Shown: piece after piece, positions 1 to 9,093 of the stretch
Layout: each line of letters opens with the position of its first letter
How positions within the stretch are numbered: position 1 is the first letter of the stretch
Assembly: GCA_011523785.1 (NCBI GenBank)
Contig: WTFW01000029.1
Span: 1 to 37,704 of the forward strand
Source of the DNA: Chloroflexota bacterium
Lineage (GTDB): Bacteria > Chloroflexota > UBA11872
Direction of reading: 5' to 3'
Length of the DNA: 37,704 nucleotides
The notes under the pieces: generated by a model
Seen by the model: the letters and a program-made list of their open reading frames with translations, nothing else
The model's database searches: none
What the model was told of the DNA's origin: nothing
Translations under genes and position numbers: made by a program

Positions 1-1
1 G

Positions 2-874
2 GCCAGATCTGGCCTGACGGACCTGGACGAGGTCTCCGCCTACACCGACTGGCGTGACCTGCTGGCTGCTGCCAATCCTGACCTGGTGCTGGTGTCGACT
101 CCGCACACGCTTCACCACGAGCATGTGATGGGCGCTCTCAACGCTGGTGCGCATGTCTTGTGCGAAAAGCCACTGGCCCACACACCCGAGTTGGCGCAGG
201 AAATCGCCGATCACGCGCGCACGCTTGACCGGCATGTGGTGGTCGGATTTCAGCGTCGATTCAGCCCCGGCTACACCTACATGCGCGATCGACTACAGAG
301 TAGCGACATGGGTGACATCACCCACGTGCAGGCCAGCCAATGGCAGTCCTGGATTGGGTCAGCTCGCGGCAAGTGGCGAAGCACGCTGGCCCTGGGCGGT
401 GGTGGGCAGCTCAGCGACTCCGGCAGTCACCTCATGGACATGCTGCTGTGGACCACCGGCTTGCGCATCGTGGAAGTGGACGCGCGAATGCGTACGTACG
501 ATCTGGAGGTTGAAGTCGACGGCGCGGCCGTCTTGCTCTTCGAGAACGGCGCCATCGGCACGCTGTCAATCATCGGTACCGGTCACACGTTCGGGGAGCG
601 CCTGGCGGTGGTTGCCGGTGGCGGCGCCATCCGCGCGGACTGGGCGTCGGGTGGCGTGGAAGTGATCCTGGAAGACGACCTTGAGACCAAGGTCACGCGC
701 GAAGTCGAAGGACTCGCAGGCGGAAGCAATCCGGACGAACACTTCCTGGCGGTAATTAGCGGCACCGCGCCCAACGGCTCACCGCCCGAAGACAGCGTGC
801 ACCTGCTGGAAGTGCTGGCGGCGATTCGTAAGTCGTCGGTCTCGGGACAGCGCGAAATCGTCAGTCGAACCTAG
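2..874 (+). CDS. Gfo/Idh/MocA-family oxidoreductase (5' truncated)
   Basis: This is the C-terminal part of an NAD(P)-dependent sugar or inositol dehydrogenase-like protein. The reading frame is open to the left edge, so the start and the N-terminal Rossmann glycine motif lie outside the window; the GTG at 86 is internal. The visible part has the hallmark CEKPLA motif (EKP, whose Lys is catalytic or cofactor-binding in the family), preceded by STPHTLHHEH, which fits the end of the nucleotide-binding domain. The remainder looks like the family's alpha/beta C-terminal domain, with a GGGQLSDSGSHLMDML segment matching the conserved GG-(x)n-D-x-G-x-H region. The stop is five bases before the next gene's ATG, so the two are probably co-transcribed. 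The substrate cannot be read from sequence; a sugar is likely given the glycosidase-like neighbour. Confidence 0.9.
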   Translation, partial: ARSGLTDLDEVSAYTDWRDLLAAANPDLVLVSTPHTLHHEHVMGALNAGAHVLCEKPLAHTPELAQEIADHARTLDRHVVVGFQRRFSPGYTYMRDRLQSSDMGDITHVQASQWQSWIGSARGKWRSTLALGGGGQLSDSGSHLMDMLLWTTGLRIVEVDARMRTYDLEVEVDGAAVLLFENGAIGTLSIIGTGHTFGERLAVVAGGGAIRADWASGGVEVILEDDLETKVTREVEGLAGGSNPDEHFLAVISGTAPNGSPPEDSVHLLEVLAAIRKSSVSGQREIVSRT

Positions 875-879
875 CCCGA

Positions 880-3081
880 ATGGGCGGTAGCCTGCCTGCT
901 TGCTGGCGCCGCGCCATCCGCTTCGCCGGCGCCTTGCTGCTTGGCAGCCTGCTTCTGGGTGGGTCGCCGACGGCCGATGTCGCGGTTCATCTCAACCAGC
1001 CCTCGACTGGCTTCGCGCAGTCCCTCGATTTCAAGCTGGGCACCAACGAAATCGTCGATCTATATCGCGACGGCGGCATCGATCGGGCCGCCCAGTTTGG
1101 AGCCGATCTGGTTCGCGTGTGGGTAGGGCATCGGTTTCTTGGCTCGGCGGTCGGCAATACGCCCGCCGACTTCGACTGGAGTCAGCTCTATGCCTTCGTG
1201 CAGCGAGTCATCGACGCCGGCGCTACCCCGATGGTGAGCTTTGTCGCCGCACCGGCATGGGTGACCGCTGCCGATGGCACCCCAAGTTCGCAGCACGAGA
1301 GCGAACGCTTCAACGCTGGCGGTGTCGCGGGCTATGCGGATTACGTCGCGGACGCCATTGAGCGCCTGCGTGATCACTTTGGTCCGGTCGCGCTGACCTG
1401 GCCCTACACCATCTGGAACGAGCCGAACAATCACCAGAATGCCGGTCAGCATTACGCCTGCGGCAGCGGCGCACCGTACGCGGAACTCTACGCTGCGGCC
1501 CGTGCCGCCGTTGCCGCGCGCTTTGGCTCCGGCGTCGTCGCCATGGGCGGACCGTCGCTCGACGCAATCGACACCGGCACCACGCTCAATCCAGACGGGA
1601 CCCCGACCTGCGGGAATGCGCCCGACGTGGACTGGTCGACGTACCTACGCTCCGTGGACTCAGCGTCATTCCACGACTTTCTGACGTGGCATTGGTATGG
1701 GATGCATCAGATCGGTGAAACAACGCCGGCCGACGTCCTGCGGACCCGTCTCGCGTGGTTCGAAACCCGCGTGCGCTTGATATCAGCAATCGCCGCTGGA
1801 CGGCCCCACTATGTGGAAGAAATCAACTTCAACGGTGATCTTGCCGTCGATCCGTTGGTCCATGCCCCCATCAACGGCGCCTTTCTAGCCTCCGCCACCC
1901 TGCGCGCCGTGCGCCAGGGCGCCAGCGGCCTCCTGGTGTATAAGGGAACGCGCGACCCATCCGGAAAATCGCCTCGCGGCGAACCGGACTTCGGTCTGTG
2001 GTCCAGTGCAATTGCCGACCCTCCGGCGCCGGCATTTGGGGTGATGCAGTTGGTGCGTCGGTTTGTTGGGGGTTCCGGGCGTCTGACGCGCGTGGATGTT
2101 CGCGGACCGGACCTCGACGCGCTGGTCGTCGATACTACTCAGGGGCCGCGTGCGGCCATCGTGAATCTCTCGCCCAGCCACCGAACCGTGCGCGTGTCCG
2201 GATTGCCGCCAGCGCCGGCGGCCGCCGTAAGCGGTGAGACCGCCTGGACGTCTACCTGGTTCGACGGAACCTCCATCTTGGTTCCGGGGTTTGGCCTGGC
2301 GGTGATTGACGGCTCACTCGACGGTCTACCGGCGCTTCCAACCGTCGAGCGTGGACGCCAAACGTATGACGCGCAGTGTTCGGCCTGTCACGGCCTGACA
2401 CCCTCTGGCGCTCATGCGCCGGGACTGACTGGCGCCTCGTACGCCACCGTTGAGCGCTCGCACGCCGCAGGCCTTCTCACAGGTGGCGAGCGGATTAATC
2501 TGGCCAGTTTCTTGTCCGGCTGGCGCTCCGACAGCCGCGTAGCCACAGGAATCGTGCAGGACGCGAACGGGACGCCAATCTCGGGAGCCCTGGTAATTGC
2601 CGCCGGCTTCGACACCGGCACCGCGGCGTGGACTGACGCCGCAGGGCACTTTCAGCTGCGCACCTCCGACCCGCTGGCCAGCGTCACCGCGACGTCTCGA
2701 CGGCTCATAGCCCTCCACGCCGACCACGGAGCTGCGTACGCGCCGATCAGCTCTGGGGCCATTCCATCCGGACCCACGGCGACATTCGCACTTCACGCGC
2801 CAACTGCAGGCCAGCGCCCAGCCCTCGCTTCCAGCTACCTGGTCGCCGAAGCCAGCGGCATCCATCGGCTGGGCACCGCAAGCGCGGGCGCCGCGGAAAT
2901 CTGGGCCGTCGCGGCAGCCGGCGGTATCGCTCGCCGACTCACGCCGGAGCCGGGTTCCGCGTTCGGAATTCGTCAGACGAAGCTTGCAGCCGCCGACGCA
3001 TCAATGGCTGCGGGCAACTGGGTTATCGCCGCTATCGGCTCAAACGGCACGGTAACGCTCCGCCCTCTGGCCATCGAATGA
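880..3081 (+). CDS. Secreted glycoside hydrolase-like / cytochrome c fusion protein
   Basis: A 733-residue exported protein. Residues 1-28 form a signal peptide with Arg residues before a Leu-rich core. Residues about 35-390 resemble a clan GH-A (GH39/GH5-like) TIM barrel: IWNEPNN places the acid/base at E181, and HYVEEINFNG offers a nucleophile at E313 or E314. A beta-rich segment (about 390-480) follows, as in GH39-type enzymes. Residues 487-548 form a small c-type cytochrome domain with a CSACH heme motif (C500, C503, H504). No Met follows; H528 sits where the distal Met would be expected. Residues about 556-630 resemble a carboxypeptidase-regulatory-like (Ig-type) domain (GIVQDANGTPISGALV), and the last 100 residues are unassigned. 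ATG 880 is five bases after the oxidoreductase stop. The catalytic substrate and the role of the heme are unknown. Seen: motifs and order. Inferred: domain folds. Confidence 0.85.
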   Translation: MGGSLPACWRRAIRFAGALLLGSLLLGGSPTADVAVHLNQPSTGFAQSLDFKLGTNEIVDLYRDGGIDRAAQFGADLVRVWVGHRFLGSAVGNTPADFDWSQLYAFVQRVIDAGATPMVSFVAAPAWVTAADGTPSSQHESERFNAGGVAGYADYVADAIERLRDHFGPVALTWPYTIWNEPNNHQNAGQHYACGSGAPYAELYAAARAAVAARFGSGVVAMGGPSLDAIDTGTTLNPDGTPTCGNAPDVDWSTYLRSVDSASFHDFLTWHWYGMHQIGETTPADVLRTRLAWFETRVRLISAIAAGRPHYVEEINFNGDLAVDPLVHAPINGAFLASATLRAVRQGASGLLVYKGTRDPSGKSPRGEPDFGLWSSAIADPPAPAFGVMQLVRRFVGGSGRLTRVDVRGPDLDALVVDTTQGPRAAIVNLSPSHRTVRVSGLPPAPAAAVSGETAWTSTWFDGTSILVPGFGLAVIDGSLDGLPALPTVERGRQTYDAQCSACHGLTPSGAHAPGLTGASYATVERSHAAGLLTGGERINLASFLSGWRSDSRVATGIVQDANGTPISGALVIAAGFDTGTAAWTDAAGHFQLRTSDPLASVTATSRRLIALHADHGAAYAPISSGAIPSGPTATFALHAPTAGQRPALASSYLVAEASGIHRLGTASAGAAEIWAVAAAGGIARRLTPEPGSAFGIRQTKLAAADASMAAGNWVIAAIGSNGTVTLRPLAIE

Positions 3082-3097
3082 ACAACGTGGGCGGGCC

Positions 3098-3120
3098 GGC
3101 GGGATACCGAGCGTCCCGTC
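3098..3120. terminator. Possible weak bidirectional hairpin between convergent genes
   Basis: Between two convergent stops (3081 and 3137), GGCGGGA (3098-3104) can pair with TCCCGTC (3114-3120), with one G-U pair and a 9-base loop. There is no T-tract on either side, so it is not a classical intrinsic terminator. It is listed because it is the only paired structure in this 55-bp convergent gap. Confidence 0.2.
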
Positions 3121-3136
3121 CAGCGCGGCCAGCAAC

Positions 3137-3643
3137 CTAGGACTTGCCCAGATCGTCCAGGTCAAGCTGATTAATGAACTCGCGAAATACCTCAAGCTTT
3201 TCTTCCGCCACGGGCTCGCCCTCACCCGACTCTTCGCCCGAAAGGTCCGGCTCGAAACCAGCCTCGTTAAGCACTGAAGGCTCAACCAGAATCGGCGCAT
3301 TCGCTCGTACCGCCAGCGCGATGGCGTCGCTCGGTCGCGAGTCCAGTTCGCAGCGGCTGCCGTTCATGTCCAATACGATCGTTGCAAAAAACGTCGTGTC
3401 CACCAGATCGGTCACCACCACGCGCTCAACTGACCCTTGCACCGACTCGATTAGCTGCTTGAGGAGATCATGGGTCAGCGGTCGCGGAACCTCGTGGTCT
3501 TGTAGCTTGACGGCAATGGCGTCGGCTTCGCCCTGACCGATGACGATGGCGAGATAGCGCGGCCCATCCCGTTCCTTCAGCACCACCACACGGCTGGGGC
3601 TGATCAGATTCACCCGCACGCTGTCCACGATCATTTCGATCAT
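3137..3643 (-). CDS. Bifunctional nuclease family protein (BFN/DUF151)
   Basis: A 168-residue protein of the BFN domain family (DUF151), related to plant and Thermotoga proteins described as having DNase and RNase activity. The family signature is clear: an RYLAIVIGQGEADAIAV segment, an LKQLIESVQG helix, and the strongly conserved SRPSDAIALAVRANAPI block near residues 110-130. The tail (about 133-168) is acidic, rich in Glu and Asp, and probably flexible. ATG 3643 is preceded by a GGGAG-type ribosome site about 14 bases upstream, which is a long spacing. It is the last gene of the minus-strand run, 95 bp after aspartate kinase, and converges on the fusion gene. The cellular role of bacterial BFN proteins is poorly defined. 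Confidence 0.9.
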   Translation of the reverse strand: MIEMIVDSVRVNLISPSRVVVLKERDGPRYLAIVIGQGEADAIAVKLQDHEVPRPLTHDLLKQLIESVQGSVERVVVTDLVDTTFFATIVLDMNGSRCELDSRPSDAIALAVRANAPILVEPSVLNEAGFEPDLSGEESGEGEPVAEEKLEVFREFINQLDLDDLGKS

Positions 3644-3738
3644 GTCGCTACCGCCACTCCCGCTCCAAGCGACGTTCTAACAGGTTTGGCGCGTACCTTC
3701 ATGGTATCAGCGGCCAATCACGGATCGAACGCGCGGCG

Positions 3739-4986
3739 TCACACGTCGTCCGGTGCGCTCAGGTCGAATTCGCCGTGCAGCAGTTCCGTCGCGCGCGCCA
3801 CCTGCGACTTGCCCACCAGGCAGGTGAGCCGAATCTCACTGGTCGTAATGCTGACGATGTTTATGCCGGCCGCCGCTAAGGCCCCGAACATCCGGGACGC
3901 GATTCCCGGCGTGCTCTGAATGCCCACACCCACAATGCTGACTTTGCCCAACGCGGTGGACGCCGCCACGTCGCGTGCGCCGATTTCCGCCGCCACGGGG
4001 CGAATAAGGTCGAGCGTCGTGTCCAGATCCGTTTCGGCGATGGTGAACGAAAGGTCGGTCACCCCGCCGTCGGAGACGTTCTGCACGATTACGTCGATGT
4101 TGATGTGGCGGTCGGCCAGGGGCTGAAACAAGGCATGTGCCAGACCTGGCCGATCGCTGACGCCGCGAATCGTGACTCGCGCTACGTCGGTGTCGTGCGC
4201 GACGGCGCGCACTCGCTGCATGGTCTCAATTGGAACCGCTGATTCAGCCACAATTTCCGTCCCTGGTGCATCGCTGAAACTGGAACGTACCACCACTGGC
4301 ATGCCAAAGTGCTCGGCAATCTCGACCGCGCGCGGATGCATGACACGCGCGCCCAGCTTTGCCATCTCCAGCATCTCGTCGTAAATCACCAGATCGAGCT
4401 TGCGCGCGTCTGGCACGATGCGCGGATCGGCGGTGAAGATGCCGTCCACGTCGGTGTAGATTTCGCATCGGTCGACTCCCAAGGCCACGGCCAGGGCAAC
4501 GGCAGACGTGTCCGACGTTCCCCGCGCAAGCGTGACGATGTCGCCACCAGGTCCCAGGCCCTGAAATCCGGCCATAACCGGTATGCAGCCGGCTTCGAGC
4601 TCCGCGCGGATGCGAGTCGGCTCGATTTCCGTGATTCGGGCGCGACCGTAACGCCCGTTGGTTCGGATACCGGCCTGAGGGCCCGATAGCGCGACCGCGT
4701 CGCGCCCAAGTTCGTGCAGGGCCATGGACATCAAGGCCGCGGATACCAGTTCGCCAGTGGACAGCAAGAAGTCCAGTTCCCGCGAGTTTGGCCGAGTAGC
4801 CAGGCGCTGCGCCGCCGCGATCAAATCGTCGGTCGTGTCACCCATGGCCGACACGACCAAGGCTACTCGATCACCCTGCGACAACGAGTCATCTATCCGC
4901 TCGGCCACGGTTCGAATCCGCTCGCTGGTTGCGAGCGACGAGCCGCCAAACTTCTGAACAAGTAGTGCCACGTCGAACCCAGACAT
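3739..4986 (-). CDS. lysC: Aspartate kinase
   Basis: Phosphorylates aspartate, the first step toward lysine, threonine and methionine. The 415-residue length fits monofunctional aspartokinase. Numbering from the TTG at 4989, the kinase domain opens with VQKFGGSS (about 11-18), contains FLLSTGELVSA (about 75-84) and ITEIEPTRIRAEL, and has an IYTDVDGIFTADPR loop (about 177-190). Two ACT-like regulatory segments follow from about residue 270, with RVTIRGVSDRPGLAHALF and VSIVGVGIQSTPGIASRMF as the typical ACT openings. The family motif GRGGSDT reads ARGTSDT here (residues 155-161), a small deviation. The start is uncertain: TTG 4989, ATG 4986, or a GTG at about 4971 giving the usual short VALLVQKFGG N-terminus. 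It lies 82 bp after a glycosyltransferase gene; no leader or riboswitch was seen. Confidence 0.93.
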   Translation of the reverse strand: MSGFDVALLVQKFGGSSLATSERIRTVAERIDDSLSQGDRVALVVSAMGDTTDDLIAAAQRLATRPNSRELDFLLSTGELVSAALMSMALHELGRDAVALSGPQAGIRTNGRYGRARITEIEPTRIRAELEAGCIPVMAGFQGLGPGGDIVTLARGTSDTSAVALAVALGVDRCEIYTDVDGIFTADPRIVPDARKLDLVIYDEMLEMAKLGARVMHPRAVEIAEHFGMPVVVRSSFSDAPGTEIVAESAVPIETMQRVRAVAHDTDVARVTIRGVSDRPGLAHALFQPLADRHINIDVIVQNVSDGGVTDLSFTIAETDLDTTLDLIRPVAAEIGARDVAASTALGKVSIVGVGIQSTPGIASRMFGALAAAGINIVSITTSEIRLTCLVGKSQVARATELLHGEFDLSAPDDV

Positions 4987-5068
4987 CAAAGGCGCGAACC
5001 TATGATGCTAGCAATCGCAGCCGGGAGATTGGCAGGGCCACCATGTCCAATGTCGCGCAACGTCAACG

Positions 5069-6682
5069 CTAGCGGAGGGCGCTGGCGCCTTGATTCCTCG
5101 TCATAACGTCGCGGGCCAGCTCAACGATCCGCCGCTGGTAGTTCGCCTGCGACCAGCGCTCTGCGCGTTGGCGGGCCGCTTCGCTCATCGCCGCTCGCCG
5201 CCGTCCGTTCCGGACCAGCGTCAGCGTCGCGGCGACCAACTCATCCAGGGTGCGCCAGCGAAACCCGCTGCGTCCTTGCTCGACAATCTCGCACAGTCCA
5301 CCGCCATCGAAAACAACAGGTACGGCGCCGGACATCATCAGTTCGGCAACCGCCATGCCAAAGTGTTCGAACCGCTCGGGAACTCGGCGTTCAGACTCCC
5401 CAAACCCCGCCGCATGCCAGGCAATACTCGCCTGGGCCCGCAAGTCGCGAACGGTAGCTTCGTCGGCATTCGGATACATGTCGATCGGCAGTCCGCTCGC
5501 CTCAGACTCAACCTGGCGCAGATAGGCCGCATCCACGGGGCGCTGCCCAACGCCGCCAACCAGCGCCAGGCGCCAGCCAACCAGACCACGGTCACACAGC
5601 GCCCGCCACGCACGCACCATGGCGAGGTGTTTTTTGTTGTGACCACCGACAAAAAATCGGCCAATGGACACAATCAGCGGCTCTCGAGTGGCCGTTGCCC
5701 GACGAGCATCGGCGACTACCGGTGGCTCAATGACTGGCCCTGTCACTCCCCACCGGCGCCGCAGCCACGCCGCGGTGAAGTGCGAATTCGGCGTCACCGC
5801 GTCGAACGAGCGCAGCGCGTCTGAGTATCTGGCGGCATGGTCGTCCCCCGCGCAGTAGGCCAGTTTCGGGATCAGGCGTCGAGTCATCCGCTGATAGATA
5901 TCTCGCGGCAGCGCTCCCCGTTCCTCAATTGAACCCAACCCAAGGCCCAGCTGCCGACCCTCCCAGCGATTGGTTCCTCCGGACGCCGCCGACCGGATCG
6001 CCAACTCTCGACAGCCGGTCGGAACATCGACCCAGGGACTCGGCGCAAAGTCGCCCTTGGCTCCCGCTCGCCCCTCGACCAGCACATTGCCCGAATTGGT
6101 CGCGATTGTGTAGGTGCGATCGTCGTGACTCATTGCGCTCAGCCAGAAGCGGACCCGGGCACCGCCCCGGACTGCAATTCGTCCGTCACCATCGGATTGG
6201 CGGAAGAGAGCGCCGCGGTGGGCCTCGGTGCCAAACCAGCCGGATCGCTCGTGGGCGACGCCGAGCCCTCGGCCGATTCCTCGAAGCGCGTTTCCAACAA
6301 CCCGCCAGGCGGTACTGCTGCGACGCGCCGAAAAGTAGACAAACCGGATCGATGGCAATCCGCGTCCGTCCACCAGGCTGAGATGCGTTCCATTGATGAA
6401 CAAGTCGGCGTCACCGGCAACCTCTCGTCCAGTGAGTTGCGGCCGCTCCGGCATGAAGCGAAAGTCTATTCCGTGCAGATCGATACCTGCCCAATCCACG
6501 ACAGCGGATCGTGGCAACGGACAGTGCGACACGACACTCACCGTGCCCAGTTCGCGCAAGGCACTTGCCGCGCTTAGGACTTGACGCTCGCCACCGCCCA
6601 GCGTTGCCAGCCAGCCGTCGAACAGAACGATGCGCTTGCCGTTCACGTCGATCCCGTCAACCGCCGTGGGGCCATTCGTCAT
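5069..6682 (-). CDS. GT4-like (GT-B fold) glycosyltransferase with inserted domain
   Basis: A 537-residue putative glycosyltransferase. The N-terminal half begins with a strand and glycine-rich loop (IVLFDGWLATLGGGERQ, about 18-33) typical of GT-B enzymes. The C-terminal half (from about 335, LIVSIGRFFVGGHNKKH) has the nucleotide-sugar-binding E-x7-E motif, EHFGMAVAE (E439, E447), followed by GAVPVVFDGGGLCEIV. The pattern is closest to ALG11/GT4-type mannosyl- or glucosyltransferases. Residues about 145-255 do not belong to a GT-B fold; they look like an inserted beta-sandwich (short beta stretches, many Gly/Ser/Thr), and the Rossmann-like sequence resumes at DIYQRMTRRLIPK. The gene follows a GT2 gene by 62 bp on the same strand, suggesting a small glycan-assembly pair. 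Acceptor and sugar are unknown. Confidence 0.85.
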   Translation of the reverse strand: MTNGPTAVDGIDVNGKRIVLFDGWLATLGGGERQVLSAASALRELGTVSVVSHCPLPRSAVVDWAGIDLHGIDFRFMPERPQLTGREVAGDADLFINGTHLSLVDGRGLPSIRFVYFSARRSSTAWRVVGNALRGIGRGLGVAHERSGWFGTEAHRGALFRQSDGDGRIAVRGGARVRFWLSAMSHDDRTYTIATNSGNVLVEGRAGAKGDFAPSPWVDVPTGCRELAIRSAASGGTNRWEGRQLGLGLGSIEERGALPRDIYQRMTRRLIPKLAYCAGDDHAARYSDALRSFDAVTPNSHFTAAWLRRRWGVTGPVIEPPVVADARRATATREPLIVSIGRFFVGGHNKKHLAMVRAWRALCDRGLVGWRLALVGGVGQRPVDAAYLRQVESEASGLPIDMYPNADEATVRDLRAQASIAWHAAGFGESERRVPERFEHFGMAVAELMMSGAVPVVFDGGGLCEIVEQGRSGFRWRTLDELVAATLTLVRNGRRRAAMSEAARQRAERWSQANYQRRIVELARDVMTRNQGASALR

Positions 6683-6744
6683 CTAGCACGATCGTTCTCC
6701 CAAGTGGTCTAACGCCTGTGCAGCAACTGGTTGCCGCATCCTGT

Positions 6745-7530
6745 TCAGTCGTACACCCCGCGAAGCAGGTACCACCGAACCCTCAGAACATCAAACAGCA
6801 TCGAGACGGCATCGGACAGCGGGCGAACCTTGCTCATGGGTACATGCCGCCACTCAACGGGAATCTCCATGGCCTGCCAGCCGCGACGGCGGGTTATGGC
6901 CAACAGTTCCACGTCGAAGGCGGTTACCTGTTCGTGCTGAATGACTTTGCCATCGGGCGGGTAGAGCCGTGCCCGACGAAAAATGTCCTCGGCGGCATCT
7001 GCCGAAAACCCTTTGAACCCGCACTGCGTGTCGCTGAAACCGCCGACGCCGAGCCAACTCACCACACGGTTGAATCCACGGCCTAGCGCATGGCGGTGCC
7101 AGGGCTCGTCAAATCGTTGTGACTGATCAAGTTCCCGCGAGCCGATCGCAACGTCGGCACCGCGTCGCACCTCGTCGATGATGCGTTCAACGTAGACGAG
7201 CGGTACCGCCAGATCTGCATCCATGAACATTCGAACGGCCCCCCGCGCCGCTAGCATGCCGCGCGCAACGGCCGCGCCTTTGCCGCGGTGCGGTTCGGAC
7301 AGGACCACGGAGACGACCGCTCCGCTGCCTTCTGCTTCGTCTGCCCATGTGCGAGCTATCTCAAGCGTGCCGTCCGTCGATCCGTCATCCACGACGACGA
7401 CTTCAACCCGCGCCTCACGGTCGGCGGCCCACTCGGACACCGCAAGCAGCGTGGTGCCCAGGCGATTCTTTTCGTTGTAGGCCGGGATGACGATTGAGAG
7501 TTGAATCGGCACTTCGGTTGCGCTAGGCAT
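6745..7530 (-). CDS. GT2 glycosyltransferase, dolichyl-phosphate glucosyltransferase-like
   Basis: A 261-residue GT-A enzyme. It opens with SIVIPAYNEKNRL, has the VVDDGSTDGT nucleotide-binding motif, and its metal-binding DXD lies in FMDADLAVPL, the variant seen in ALG5-like polyprenyl-phosphate glucosyltransferases. GGFSDTQCGFKGF is also characteristic of that group. Near residue 205 it has DGKVIQHEQVTAFDVELL, then a short C-terminal region without clear membrane spans, so it is probably peripheral to the membrane. Expected chemistry is sugar transfer from a nucleotide sugar to polyprenyl phosphate; the actual sugar cannot be read. It lies 80 bp after argH and 62 bp before the GT4 gene on the same strand. 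Confidence 0.88.
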   Translation of the reverse strand: MPSATEVPIQLSIVIPAYNEKNRLGTTLLAVSEWAADREARVEVVVVDDGSTDGTLEIARTWADEAEGSGAVVSVVLSEPHRGKGAAVARGMLAARGAVRMFMDADLAVPLVYVERIIDEVRRGADVAIGSRELDQSQRFDEPWHRHALGRGFNRVVSWLGVGGFSDTQCGFKGFSADAAEDIFRRARLYPPDGKVIQHEQVTAFDVELLAITRRRGWQAMEIPVEWRHVPMSKVRPLSDAVSMLFDVLRVRWYLLRGVYD

Positions 7531-7610
7531 CTTCGACTATCGCTCTTTCCACGGCATCGAACGTGACCAGACGCCTCTTCGCTGCGCCGCGCGACTCCCG
7601 GTCAGCGCAC

Positions 7611-9053
7611 TCACGGAGAAGTTGGCGCCGGTTGGAGGGCCGGCGGCAGGCCGCGACCAGCTAGGTCTTGCACATGATCGAGTTGCCAGCGCAGCCAGCG
7701 GGTTGCGCTCCTGGCCTCTTGGTGCACTCGGGCCGGCGCGGTCCCCCCGAGCGACGTTCGACGGGCGACGGCACCCTGAAGTTCCAGCCGATCCCGTACG
7801 GCCTCCGACAGCCTCTTGTCGGCCTCGGCAAAGTCGGCCTCGTTCAGGTCGGCCAGTTCAACGCCCCGATCCTCGGCCCGGCGAACCAACCGACCTACGG
7901 CCGCATGCGCATCGCGAAACGGCACGCCGCGCTCTGTCAGGAAGTCGGCAATCTCGATGGCCGTGGGATGTCCAAGGCCTGCCACAGTGGCCATGCGCTC
8001 GCTTTCCACCGTCAGAGTGCGAAGAGCGCCGGTCAGCGCGCCTAGCGCCGCGAGAACGTCGTCCTCAACTCGGAATACGGCGCGCTTGTCCTCCTGCATG
8101 TCCAGGGCGTAGCTGAGCGGCACGCCCTTAATCGTCGCCTGCCAGCCGACCGCCGCACCTGCAACTGCGCCGGCCTTTGCGCGCGTCAACTCCGCCACAT
8201 CAGGGTTGAGTTTCTGGGGCAGCATGCTGCTGCCGGTCGCAAACGCGTCGTCGAATCTCACCATGCCGAACCCGGGCGACGCCCAGATCACCAGATCTTC
8301 CGCCCAGCGCGACAGGTGACCCGTGAGTGTCACGCAGGCCTGCAGCACCGCGCTCACAAAGTCTCGGTCTGACACCGCGTCAAGGCTGTTGCGAGCAAGC
8401 TGGCTGAAACGCAGCTCCTCGGCCACGGACTCCCGGTCGATATCAAAGGCGACGCCCGCCAACGCGCCCGCCCCAAGTGGGCACACGTCGGCCGCCGTGA
8501 AGGCGTAGAGGATGTTGTCCACGTCACGCCGGTGCATTTCGAACAGCGCCAGGAAGTAGTGCCCCAGCGTGATTGGCTGCGCGACCTGCAGGTGCGTGAA
8601 TCCTGGCGCGATTGTCTCGGCTTCCTCCTTCGCCCGCCGCGCCAGCACGCCCAACAGGTCAAGCACCGCGTCAAGCAGCCGCAGGCAGAACCCCTTGCAG
8701 TAGAGCCGGAAGTCCGTCGCCACCTGGTCGTTACGGCTCCGCGCGACGTGTAACCGTCGGGCGTGGTCTCCAATGCGCTCAGTCAGCACCCGCTCGACGT
8801 AGCTGTGCACATCTTCATCGTCGGCGTCCGCCGGAGGCCCGCCAATCTGATCAAGTTCAGCCAGCAGTTTGTCGAGCGCTTCTGTCAGCGCCTCCGCGCT
8901 GCTGGTTGGAATGATCTTCTGTCGGCCCAGCATCGCGGCGTGGGCGCGGCTGGCCACGATGTCCTCGCGATACATACGCCGATCGACGGGAAACGAGCGC
9001 GTAAAAGCGCGCGCGACATCCGCAGGCGGTTTATCGAAGCGTCCACCCCACAT
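7611..9053 (-). CDS. argH: Argininosuccinate lyase
   Basis: Splits argininosuccinate into arginine and fumarate, the last arginine-biosynthesis step. The 480 residues fit the fumarase/aspartase superfamily. The start MWGGRFDKPP is the family N-terminus. Conserved regions follow in order: HVARSRNDQVATD (about 102-114), a THLQVAQP segment with the conserved His (about 153-160), and the superfamily signature GSSMLPQKLNPD (274-285), which carries the catalytic Ser. Most ArgH proteins read KKNPD where this one reads KLNPD. It is the last gene of the argC-J-B-D-H cluster, 40 bp after argD. argF and argG, needed between ornithine and argininosuccinate, are not in the window. Confidence 0.96.
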   Translation of the reverse strand: MWGGRFDKPPADVARAFTRSFPVDRRMYREDIVASRAHAAMLGRQKIIPTSSAEALTEALDKLLAELDQIGGPPADADDEDVHSYVERVLTERIGDHARRLHVARSRNDQVATDFRLYCKGFCLRLLDAVLDLLGVLARRAKEEAETIAPGFTHLQVAQPITLGHYFLALFEMHRRDVDNILYAFTAADVCPLGAGALAGVAFDIDRESVAEELRFSQLARNSLDAVSDRDFVSAVLQACVTLTGHLSRWAEDLVIWASPGFGMVRFDDAFATGSSMLPQKLNPDVAELTRAKAGAVAGAAVGWQATIKGVPLSYALDMQEDKRAVFRVEDDVLAALGALTGALRTLTVESERMATVAGLGHPTAIEIADFLTERGVPFRDAHAAVGRLVRRAEDRGVELADLNEADFAEADKRLSEAVRDRLELQGAVARRTSLGGTAPARVHQEARSATRWLRWQLDHVQDLAGRGLPPALQPAPTSP

Positions 9054-9093
9054 AGGCGCGGGCTATCTCAGTCGGCGGGGCGTAAGGATCTCG

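Noticed and set aside
4909-4919. GGTTCGAATCC, a tRNA T-arm-like sequence
   Set aside because: It lies inside the aspartate kinase coding sequence and no cloverleaf or anticodon arm surrounds it.
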